Assembly: GCA_031285365.1 (NCBI GenBank)
Contig: JAITWP010000245.1
Span: 1-10,215, forward strand
Source: Azoarcus sp.
Lineage (GTDB): Bacteria > Pseudomonadota > Gammaproteobacteria > Burkholderiales > Rhodocyclaceae
Length of the DNA: 10,215 nt
Direction: 5' to 3'
Positions 1 to 7,033 of this stretch are shown here, one piece after another. Position 1 is the stretch's first letter. The number at the start of each line of letters is the position of its first letter. Under the pieces are notes generated by a model, which was not told where the DNA came from, did no database searches, and saw only the letters and a program-made list of their open reading frames with translations. The position numbers and the translations under genes were made by a program.

Positions 1-1763
1 ATATCTGCGTAGATATCGCGGGTGCTGGCTACGCCCCGATCACGCAGAAAGCGTTCCCAGGCCAGCGGAGCAATTTCGTCGACGGTAAAACCGTGGGGGC
101 GCAAGGCAAGATTGAGCAGGCGCTCGCCCAGGCTGATGGCCTCATCCTGTTGCTTGCTCTTGAGAAAGTGCCGGATTCTTGCCCTGGCACGCCCGGTACG
201 CACATAGTTGAGCCAGGCAGGATTGGGGCTGGGATAGGCGGAGGTGATGATTTCCACCTGATCGCCGCTTTGCAGTTCGGTATTGAGCGGCTTGTTGTCG
301 GAATTGATGCGACAGCCGACGCAACGATGCCCGACATCGGTGTGTATGGCGTAGGCAAAATCGACTGGAGTGGAACCATCCGGCAGGCTGAAAATACGGC
401 CCTTGGGTGAAATCACGAAGACCTCGCCAGGGAACAGATTGACCTTGACCTGTTCGAGAAATTCGCTCGCTCCGCCCGAGTTCATCTGTAATTCGAGCAG
501 GGATTGCAGCCAGGCATGGGTTTTTTGCTGCAATTCGTTGATGTTCTTGTCGTCGTCCTTGTAGAGCCAGTGCGCGGCAACGCCTGATTCGGCGATATGG
601 TGCATTTCGCGGGTGCGGATCTGTACTTCGGCGAGCACGCCACCGGGACCGATCAGAATCGTGTGCAGGCTGCGGTAGCCGTTGTCGCGCGGTATGGCTA
701 TGTAGTCCTTGAAACGGCCAGGGTAGGGCTGGTAGATCGAGTGCAGCGCACCAAGTCCAAGATAGCAGGAAGCCACATCGGGAACGATCAGGCGAAAACC
801 GTGAATGTCGTAGACATGGGAGAAAGCCCGCCGTCTCTCCCCCACCGGATGGACATGGTGATGACCATGACCGTGGCGCGACTCGGCAATCCTTTCCTTC
901 ATCTTGGTGTAGATGCTGTAGAGCCGTTTTTCACGCCCTTGCACTTCCGCCGTGACGCCCCATTGCGGCAAACGCTCCTCGATACCGGCCTGGAGTTGGG
1001 CAAGCAGGCGACGGCGGTTGATGCGCTCGGCAGCAACGGCACGGGAGAGCACGCGCTGCCGCCAGGGATGTCGGTTGACGAAAGACAGATCTTCCAATTC
1101 CTGGAAAACGCCATCCAGACCGAGACGCCGGGCAATCGGCGCGTAGATCTCCAGCGTTTCACCGGAGATGCGGCGGCGCTTGTCGGGGCGCATCACGAAG
1201 AGCGTGCGCATGTTGTGCAGGCGGTCGGCGAGCTTGATGAGGATCACCCGCAGGTCGCTGCTCATGGCAAGCAGCATCTTGTTGAAATTGGCCGCCTGCG
1301 CTTCTTCGCGGGAACGAAAATTGAACCTGTCCAGTTTGGAAAGGCTGTCGACAAGTTTGGAGGCAGGTTGACCGAACCGCTCGGCAATCTCGGCCTTGGA
1401 AATGAAGGTATCTTCGACGACGTCGTGCAGCAGCGCTGCACACAGAGCCTGAGCGTCGAGATGCCAGTCGGCAACAATAGAAGCTACTGCAAGAGGATGA
1501 ACGATGTACAACTCGCCGTTCTTGCGAGTCTGGCCGCTGTGGGCCTCGGCGGCGAAGCGGTAGGCAGCTTCGACGCGGGAAACGTCTTCGTCCTTGAGAT
1601 AAATGAGAACCTTTTCTTTCAGGATCGCGAAAAGTGGCTCGATGGAATCCATATCGGAATCAGAGGCAGGCGGACCTCGTCCGGGATGGACAGTATCATC
1701 CACCCCTGCATCGTCCAGTACGATGTCGGCAGTTTGTGGGGCGTGTGCATGGCCTGATCCCAC
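1..1763 (-). CDS. spoT: Bifunctional (p)ppGpp synthetase/hydrolase SpoT, C-terminus beyond window
   Basis: Makes and degrades the alarmone (p)ppGpp (pyrophosphate transfer from ATP to GDP/GTP, and Mn-dependent 3'-pyrophosphate hydrolysis), so it sets the stringent response in the cytosol. About 587 codons are present; the remaining helical and ACT regions lie left of base 1. Counting from the GTG at 1763, the HD hydrolase domain shows ALLHDVVEDT with H113/D114. The synthetase domain runs from about residue 276 (EKRLYSIYTKMKERI) through FKDYIAIPRDNGYRSLHT to EVQIRT near 380. A TGS domain spans about 447-508 (VFVISPKGRIFSLPDGST onward). I read the frame through the synthetase, TGS and left-edge regions without meeting a stop. 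The GTG start has AGGGA 6 bases upstream and lies 19 bases after rpoZ; an in-frame ATG at 1652 matches the usual SpoT N-terminus but has no ribosome site. Oddities are an extra acidic N-terminal tail and a His-rich insertion at residues 297-305. The intact HD motif favours SpoT over a synthetase-only RelA. Confidence 0.95.
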   Translation of the reverse strand, partial: MGSGHAHAPQTADIVLDDAGVDDTVHPGRGPPASDSDMDSIEPLFAILKEKVLIYLKDEDVSRVEAAYRFAAEAHSGQTRKNGELYIVHPLAVASIVADWHLDAQALCAALLHDVVEDTFISKAEIAERFGQPASKLVDSLSKLDRFNFRSREEAQAANFNKMLLAMSSDLRVILIKLADRLHNMRTLFVMRPDKRRRISGETLEIYAPIARRLGLDGVFQELEDLSFVNRHPWRQRVLSRAVAAERINRRRLLAQLQAGIEERLPQWGVTAEVQGREKRLYSIYTKMKERIAESRHGHGHHHVHPVGERRRAFSHVYDIHGFRLIVPDVASCYLGLGALHSIYQPYPGRFKDYIAIPRDNGYRSLHTILIGPGGVLAEVQIRTREMHHIAESGVAAHWLYKDDDKNINELQQKTHAWLQSLLELQMNSGGASEFLEQVKVNLFPGEVFVISPKGRIFSLPDGSTPVDFAYAIHTDVGHRCVGCRINSDNKPLNTELQSGDQVEIITSAYPSPNPAWLNYVRTGRARARIRHFLKSKQQDEAISLGERLLNLALRPHGFTVDEIAPLAWERFLRDRGVASTRDIYAD

Positions 1764-1774
1764 GACACTTCCCT
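1764..1774 (-). promoter_or_regulatory. Ribosome binding site that favours the GTG start of spoT
   Basis: On the minus strand AGGGA (1770-1774) sits 6 bases before GTG (1763-1761). The alternative ATG at 1652 is preceded by a pyrimidine-rich stretch without a purine-rich site. This supports the longer SpoT, although family length alone would favour the ATG. Confidence 0.5.
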
Positions 1775-1782
1775 GCGGATCC

Positions 1783-1998
1783 TCAAGCCTGTCCGCGATT
1801 GAGCATTTCCAGACCAACCTTGCCCATTTCGATTTCCTTGAGCGCGATGATCGTAGGTTTATCTCGATCGCTGGGATCACACTTGATTTGCGGAGTACCG
1901 CCTATTGTGAGTTGACGGGCGCGATAAGCCGCCGCCAAGGTCAACATGAAGCGGTTTGGAATTTTCTTCAGGCAAGCTTCTATAGTGACACGAGCCAT
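1783..1998 (-). CDS. rpoZ: DNA-directed RNA polymerase omega subunit
   Basis: Small RNA polymerase subunit that chaperones the beta' subunit and, in proteobacteria, forms part of a ppGpp binding site on the enzyme. The 71-residue protein begins MARVTIEACLKKIPNRF and contains AAAYRARQL and IIALKEIEMGKVG, matching the conserved omega core (E. coli MARVTVQDAVEKIGNRF). It is shorter than the 91-residue E. coli protein because it lacks the variable C-terminal tail, as is common in betaproteobacteria. I chose the ATG at 1998; a TTG two codons upstream overlaps the gmk stop and is less likely. The gene starts 2 bases after gmk ends and stops 19 bases before spoT, so translation of the three is probably coupled. 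The placement puts a ppGpp-responsive polymerase subunit beside the ppGpp synthetase. Confidence 0.95.
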   Translation of the reverse strand: MARVTIEACLKKIPNRFMLTLAAAYRARQLTIGGTPQIKCDPSDRDKPTIIALKEIEMGKVGLEMLNRGQA

Positions 1999-2000
1999 TT

Positions 2001-2618
2001 TCAATGATCCTGTTCAAGGAAGGAAAAGTACTGCGGATAACGCTTGTGCTGGTTGGGGTAACGCAACCTTGCCGCCTGCAGGACCACAGCCAATTCGGCA
2101 ATGGTGTCCTGCAAACGATCGTTGATTATAACGTAGGCAAATTCCTGTACATGTCGCATTTCATCGATTGCGGCCCGCAAACGCAGGGCAATGGTTTCTT
2201 CGCTGTCAGTTCCTCGTCCACGCAGGCGGTTTTCGAGTTCATCCAATGAGGGCGGCAGTACGAAAACACTCACCGATTCAGGAAACGCCTCACGCACCTG
2301 GGCGGCTCCCTGCCAGTCAATTTCCAGCATGGTATCGCGCCCCTGACCAAGCTGCTCGGCAAGCCAGGCACGGGAAGTCCCGTAATAGTTGCCATGTACT
2401 TCGGCCCATTCGGCAAACCCACCGACATCGCGCATTTCAAGGAAACGCCCGGTCTCAATGAAATGGTATTCGCGGCCGTCTTCCTCTCCTGCGCGCGGAG
2501 CGCGGGTGGTATAGGAAACCGACAGGCGCAAGTTGGGGTCGTGCCGCAACATCTCGCGCACCAGCGTGGTTTTTCCCGCCCCGGAGGGCGCAGTAACGGT
2601 AATAAGTGTTCCTGGCAT
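2001..2618 (-). CDS. gmk: Guanylate kinase
   Basis: Converts GMP plus ATP to GDP plus ADP in the cytosol; essential for GTP supply and a known target of ppGpp in some bacteria. The 205-residue protein is full length for the family. It shows the P-loop APSGAGKTT at residues 10-18, the GMP-binding SYTTR at 35-39, then EDGREYHFIE, EWAEVHGNYYGT and LEIDWQGA, all diagnostic of guanylate kinase. The P-loop begins with Ala where GPSGAGKS is more common, a tolerated change. The ATG at 2618 gives MPGTLITVTAPSG, the normal N-terminus, although no strong ribosome site precedes it. It lies 45 bases after the glycosyltransferase gene and 2 bases before rpoZ, the conserved gmk-rpoZ-spoT order. The usual upstream partner yicC is not present here. 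Confidence 0.96.
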   Translation of the reverse strand: MPGTLITVTAPSGAGKTTLVREMLRHDPNLRLSVSYTTRAPRAGEEDGREYHFIETGRFLEMRDVGGFAEWAEVHGNYYGTSRAWLAEQLGQGRDTMLEIDWQGAAQVREAFPESVSVFVLPPSLDELENRLRGRGTDSEETIALRLRAAIDEMRHVQEFAYVIINDRLQDTIAELAVVLQAARLRYPNQHKRYPQYFSFLEQDH

Positions 2619-2663
2619 GATGCTTTGTGTATTGGGAAATACGATTAAACCGTGTCGAACAAT

Positions 2664-5600
2664 TTACAAGGCATCTGTTTTATCCGTGTTGTCACAATAT
2701 TGCAACAGTCGCGTCACTGTAGCTGCCATAACGACGCCTGCGTCAGCCTCGGGCGGGTCGAGCGGCAGTTCAACATGCGCAATGTCGGCTACCGTTCCAT
2801 TGAGGCCAGCCTGACCTACCGTTTCCGCAGGCAGGAGAAGCACATCGGCCCCGGCGAAGACTTCCGCGTCCAGTTGCGTTTCGAGCACAAAAAGGTCACC
2901 CACCTCGCGCAGCCATTTCAGGGCGAACGCATCATCAGGGCGCAGATTGTCCAGTCGACCGCTCCAGACGAAACAGGCCCGCGTGCTGCGACGTGTAACG
3001 ATGTCGGCCAGCGCGATGAAATTCTGCAATGCCCGCTGCGACTGATCCGGCCCACCCCCGGCGATAATGACGGAGACGTCCGGTACGCCGATGACCTCGC
3101 ACAGCCAGTATCGGGCCGACGCGCGGGAACGCAACAAAAGCGGCACGGGACGTTCCGGGCGCGGCGCCTTTCGTCGCTCCACACGCGTGCTGCGCACCAC
3201 CTGCGGCTTTTCCAGCGACGGCGCAATCCTGCCGCGCAACCGTTCCCACAGACGCTCGAAATAACGCACCGGCGCGCTCATCTTCCACGATGCTGAACGA
3301 AATACGGCCGCATACTGCGCCGCCAGCGTTCCCACCATGGATTCCAGGCGACGCTGGTTGAGCGCGCGGGAACGAGCCTCTTCGTCGCGCATTTGCAGAA
3401 AATCCTTCAATTGCAGGATTTCTTCCTGTCCCCGCAGGCGCTTACCCAGCATGGCGAGCAGGGTTTCCGTTTCCTTGCCGCCTCGAGCTTCGATTTCGAT
3501 ACTCGCCGCATCCAGTTCCGGCAGCAGTCGCCGATAATCAGCCACCATTTCGAAGGCTGTGCGCACCGGGCTGAAACGCAGGATGTCGGCCATCGTAGCG
3601 AGCCGGTCGCGCGACTGATCGAGCACACGCAGGATGTCCAGCACGGCATCGGTTTCGGGTTCGACCAGAAAACCGTTCAAGCTGCCATCGGCACGTTCTT
3701 CTGAACCGGCACCTGGCCGGACAGCCACCACCGGAACCGCAAGCGAGCGCATCTCGGCCTGCGCGTAGCAGGAACTCTCCGGTTGTGACGACAACAACAG
3801 GGCACAATCCGGACGCCATTGCGCAATTTTCTCGGGCCATTCATAGGAATCGCACTCGCACACGACCTCGACTCCCGCGCAATCCGCAAAAGGCTGGCCG
3901 AGATCGCCGCAATCCAGCAGCAGCACATTGGCAAAAGCTCGCAACTCGTCGCAAATCTTCCGCCACAGCCCCAATCCCGTATGCGACAGCAAACGTCCTG
4001 GAATCAAGACACGCAATCGGGGGCGCGGCGCGCTTGCCGATCTCGTTGCCCCATTGCCGAAATCCTGCTCCAGTACCGTTGTGCCGCGCGCAAAAGCCGC
4101 GCCCAACCCATAGGGAATGCACGTCCACGACCCCCCGTTAAAACCCGGAAAAAGTGCCGCCCAGCGCGTATGCAACGCTTCATCCGGAACCACGACCCGC
4201 ACATTGTCCGCCGTCAGGCATTCCTTGAGGGCCGCCCGCAGGGCTTGGCAGTCGCTGACATTAATCAGATGCCAGAAAGCATTATGCGGATTCTCGCGTA
4301 GGCAGCGCGCCAGCGCATCGTCATCGCAGCATTCGCAGGGTTTGTCGAAAGAACCGAACAGTGCCGGGCAAAACGGAAAAAGATCGTGTGCGACCAAAAC
4401 CGTCGGCAGGCCGAACCGCAACAGATCGAGCGTACTCCCCATCAGGGACGAAACCATCAGGGCGCGCACTTCGAATGCAGCGCAAATCCATTTCAGGATC
4501 CCGGCAACTTCGGCATGCCTGATGGCCACACCCCGGACAGGTTCGGTCAATGTCCAGGTCATCAGGGGCAACGGCCCCTGTCGCGGGTCGAACAGCGCCA
4601 GTTCAACCGTAGCAGCATTGCGCGAACCGCGACCGCGCAATACCAGATTGCGGCAATGAAGATCAGCCGCGCAATAATCCCCCACCCAACGACCGGAACC
4701 GGCTTTGTCGTGCGTTACATGCAACACCGTCGGCAACGGTGGATCGAGCGGTGCGTCCGCCTGCGAAGCCGCGCGTGCGACACACTTCTGCGCCTGCTCA
4801 TCCATGACCGAAGCAAACTCGGAACCGCCAAGCGCAGCCCGAGCACAGTCGATCCGCGCCCGCAACCTTGCCGACGGATCGAGATGGACGAAATCGCACA
4901 CTTTGCCCCTGTAGTCGGGGTACAGGGCATCGAGCTTGTATTCGGCATCCTCTATCGCTTCCAGCCGGGCGGGGCCAGGAGGCGCGACGGCTGTGCGATA
5001 CACGAACACGTTGGCGGCCAGCGCGTTGCGCCAGCCCACTGCCGCCGCGCGCCGGGAAAAGTCATTTGCCTCCCCACTGCCGCGCCCGAAACGTTCGACA
5101 TCGAAAAATCCTATCGTATCCAGGCAGGTTCGACGGATAAACATGCAGAATTTTTCCGCCGCGGGCAGTTCCACCCATTGCCCGGCATTGATACGAGCCA
5201 CCAGCGCATCCAGCGCCGCCAATCCATTCGCGCCGGGTAGTCCCCCTTTCCACCCCGCGAAGGGGTAGGCACAAAACATGGCGTTATTGGAAAACGGAGT
5301 TACCGTACCAATGTCGGCACGCAGTTGCGCACAGGCCAGCAGGCGGTCGAGCCAGTCGTTTGCGACCTCGACACCGCTTTCCAGCAAAACCACATCGCGA
5401 TCCGGATGCAGGGCCAATGCGTTATTGACCGAGGCCACGGAACCACGCCCCTCATCGTTGCGCAGCAACATGATACGGCCCGCCCCGGCTTCGGCTTCGA
5501 GCCAGTACATCAGTTCCGGGTCGGACGAAGCACTGCCTATGACGATGATCTCACGCATCGTGTGGCACGCGGCTGCATAAAGCGAAACCAGGCAGTGTTG

Positions 5601-5681
5601 CACGGCCTTGCACCCGTCGTGCATGAGCACCACAACATCCACAATGGCTGTTTTCGTCCCCGTTTCACACTGTGACGTCAT
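2664..5681 (-). CDS. Large multidomain glycosyltransferase (GT2-like + GT4-like)
   Basis: A 1005-residue protein probably acting on cell-surface polysaccharide or glycan; substrate unknown. Residues about 14-265 resemble a GT-A family 2 domain: IVDVVVLMHDG, IIVIGSASSD, NNALALHPDRDVVLLES, then GFFDVERFGRGSGEANDF and GW, like the GT2 pattern GLFDE..GRGYGEENDF. The metal-binding position (usually NSDT-like) reads ESGV at 101-104, so the DXD aspartates are missing. Residues about 315-690 look like a GT-B domain: VLHVTHDKAGSG, VAHDLFPFCP, RVLIPGRLL, then a GT4-like PES...PVVAVRPGAGSEER...NGFLVEP tract. A helical linker (about 745-820) contains RSASWKMSAPVRYFERL, a motif seen in giant glycosyltransferases. 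The last domain (about 868-995; VSVIIAGGG, GADVLLLPAE) resembles a GT-B C-terminal half but ends early. I see no signal peptide or membrane segment. The ATG at 5681 follows a G6 run at 6-base spacing; a GTG at 5696 is possible. It is co-directional with gmk. Confidence 0.8.
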   Translation of the reverse strand: MTSQCETGTKTAIVDVVVLMHDGCKAVQHCLVSLYAAACHTMREIIVIGSASSDPELMYWLEAEAGAGRIMLLRNDEGRGSVASVNNALALHPDRDVVLLESGVEVANDWLDRLLACAQLRADIGTVTPFSNNAMFCAYPFAGWKGGLPGANGLAALDALVARINAGQWVELPAAEKFCMFIRRTCLDTIGFFDVERFGRGSGEANDFSRRAAAVGWRNALAANVFVYRTAVAPPGPARLEAIEDAEYKLDALYPDYRGKVCDFVHLDPSARLRARIDCARAALGGSEFASVMDEQAQKCVARAASQADAPLDPPLPTVLHVTHDKAGSGRWVGDYCAADLHCRNLVLRGRGSRNAATVELALFDPRQGPLPLMTWTLTEPVRGVAIRHAEVAGILKWICAAFEVRALMVSSLMGSTLDLLRFGLPTVLVAHDLFPFCPALFGSFDKPCECCDDDALARCLRENPHNAFWHLINVSDCQALRAALKECLTADNVRVVVPDEALHTRWAALFPGFNGGSWTCIPYGLGAAFARGTTVLEQDFGNGATRSASAPRPRLRVLIPGRLLSHTGLGLWRKICDELRAFANVLLLDCGDLGQPFADCAGVEVVCECDSYEWPEKIAQWRPDCALLLSSQPESSCYAQAEMRSLAVPVVAVRPGAGSEERADGSLNGFLVEPETDAVLDILRVLDQSRDRLATMADILRFSPVRTAFEMVADYRRLLPELDAASIEIEARGGKETETLLAMLGKRLRGQEEILQLKDFLQMRDEEARSRALNQRRLESMVGTLAAQYAAVFRSASWKMSAPVRYFERLWERLRGRIAPSLEKPQVVRSTRVERRKAPRPERPVPLLLRSRASARYWLCEVIGVPDVSVIIAGGGPDQSQRALQNFIALADIVTRRSTRACFVWSGRLDNLRPDDAFALKWLREVGDLFVLETQLDAEVFAGADVLLLPAETVGQAGLNGTVADIAHVELPLDPPEADAGVVMAATVTRLLQYCDNTDKTDAL

Positions 5682-5834
5682 ACCGGGCCCCCCCACAGCA
5701 GCCCGTAAATACTGTATACCCGGATTTTATTGCGCACTGCGGCATATCGAATGCCACAATGTTTTCACCCTCATATTCCGACGACCCGATGACCCGCAAG
5801 AAGGAAATGTTCCACCTGTTTTTGCATTTTCCAT

Positions 5835-5872
5835 AAAAAAAAAGAGATCTTCCGACACTACCGATCCGGTAG
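5835..5872 (-). terminator. Possible weak terminator at the 3' end of hemW
   Basis: On the minus strand the final codons of hemW form a perfect 6-base stem with a 3-base loop (CTACCG-GAT-CGGTAG, 5858-5872). A run of nine T's follows 14 bases later (5835-5843). The spacer between stem and T-run is longer than in standard intrinsic terminators, so termination is uncertain. The 176-base gap before the glycosyltransferase start is the longest in the leftward gene block and suggests a transcription boundary. I see no convincing -35/-10 pair in that gap. Confidence 0.35.
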
Positions 5873-7021
5873 AAACAGTTGCAATAACTCGTTCAGAAAG
5901 CGCAACCCCCGTACCGTAGGGCGCAGGCAATCCGGATCAGAATCGAGCAGATCGGCACGCCGGGCCCGCTCCAACGGCTCGGCAACCACTTCCAGTGACA
6001 GACCGGTGCGTTCAGTGAAAAGCATCGCGGGTACGCCATCGGACAGGCGCAGGGCGTTCATCATGAATTCAAACGGCAACTCTTCCGCGCTCACGACGCG
6101 CCGTTCCTGGACGAAATCGCGCCGCACCGCACCTTCCAGATAACGGGCGGGATGCTTGTGGCGCATCTCGCGCACGATACCGCCAGCGGTCGTCAGCTTG
6201 CCATGCGCGCCAGGGCCCAAGCCGAGGTAATCGCCGAAACGCCAGTAATTCAGGTTGTGACGGCATTCGCTCCCGGCGCGTGCAAAAGCGGAAACTTCGT
6301 AGTGCCGGAAACCGGCATCGGTAAGCCGCGCCCCGATCATCTCCTCCATATCGGCAACGGCATCCTCATCGGGGAGGTCTTCTGGCTTCGCCGCCGCGAA
6401 CGGAGTGTTGGGTTCCATGGTGAGGTGGTAGCAGGAAAGATGCTGAATGCCGGAACTCACGGCGATTTCCAGATCGGACAACGCCTGCTCAGGCGTTTGT
6501 CCGGGCAACCCATACATCAGATCGACATTGACCCGCTCGAAATGCGCAAGCGCCACCTCCTGCGCCCGACGGGATTCGCTCCCATTGTGGATGCGGCCAA
6601 TGCGGGCAAGCAGGCCGTCGTTAAAACTCTGGACGCCGATTGAGAGCCGCGTAACGCCCGCCGCGCAATAATCGCGAAAGCGCGAAACCTCCACGGCTCC
6701 CGGATTCGCTTCCAGCGTGATTTCGATCCCCGGCTCGAACGTCAACCGCGCACGCAGGGTATCCAGCAGTTTTTCCAGCGCAATCGACGGCAACAGACTC
6801 GGCGTGCCGCCACCGATGAAGACGCTATGGACACTACGCCCCTCGATCTGCGGCAAGGCCGCTTCCAGGTCGGCGGCCACAGCATCATTCCAGGCCGCGA
6901 ATGGAAAATCATTGCCTCCCTCGCACGGCGCGTGCGAGTTGAAATCGCAATAGGGGCACTTGCGCACGCACCACGGAAAATGCACGTAGAGCGCAAGTGG
7001 CGGCGCGGACGGTATCGTCAC
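5858..7021 (-). CDS. hemW: HemW, radical SAM haem chaperone (HemN-like)
   Basis: Radical SAM protein once annotated as oxygen-independent coproporphyrinogen III oxidase; HemW members bind haem and deliver it to respiratory enzymes rather than oxidising coproporphyrinogen. The 387-residue protein carries the 4Fe-4S ligands CVRKCPYC (C18, C22, C25) followed by DFNSH, the SAM motif GGGTPS at 70-75, NVDLMYGLPGQT, and HNLNYW at 255-260. CPYCDF and HNxxYW are HemW signatures that separate it from true HemN. The start is GTG at 7021, giving an N-terminus (PPLALYVHFPWC) that aligns with E. coli HemW; the ribosome site is weak. It begins 12 bases after the ahpF stop, suggesting co-transcription and perhaps peroxide control. 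The 3' end forms a small hairpin followed by a T-run. Confidence 0.93.
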   Translation of the reverse strand: MTIPSAPPLALYVHFPWCVRKCPYCDFNSHAPCEGGNDFPFAAWNDAVAADLEAALPQIEGRSVHSVFIGGGTPSLLPSIALEKLLDTLRARLTFEPGIEITLEANPGAVEVSRFRDYCAAGVTRLSIGVQSFNDGLLARIGRIHNGSESRRAQEVALAHFERVNVDLMYGLPGQTPEQALSDLEIAVSSGIQHLSCYHLTMEPNTPFAAAKPEDLPDEDAVADMEEMIGARLTDAGFRHYEVSAFARAGSECRHNLNYWRFGDYLGLGPGAHGKLTTAGGIVREMRHKHPARYLEGAVRRDFVQERRVVSAEELPFEFMMNALRLSDGVPAMLFTERTGLSLEVVAEPLERARRADLLDSDPDCLRPTVRGLRFLNELLQLFLPDR

Positions 7022-7033
7022 AAGTTGGCTCGC

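Noticed and set aside
10..18. Loss of the Gly that opens the guanylate kinase P-loop (APSGAGKT, residues 10-17 of Gmk; gene at 2001-2618)
   Set aside because: The GxxxxGK-type core needed for phosphate binding is otherwise intact and Ala at this place is a mild variation. The positions given here are residue numbers, not bases.
597..1757. Long open frame on the plus strand (386 codons) opposite spoT
   Set aside because: It is codon-aligned with spoT on the other strand, where the RelA/SpoT motifs are unmistakable. The antisense reading shows no family motif. It is open because GC-rich genes rarely use the codons that give antisense stops.
5727..5930. 67-codon minus-strand frame between hemW and the glycosyltransferase gene
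   Set aside because: It overlaps the 3' end of hemW out of frame, crosses the T9 run and has no recognisable domain.
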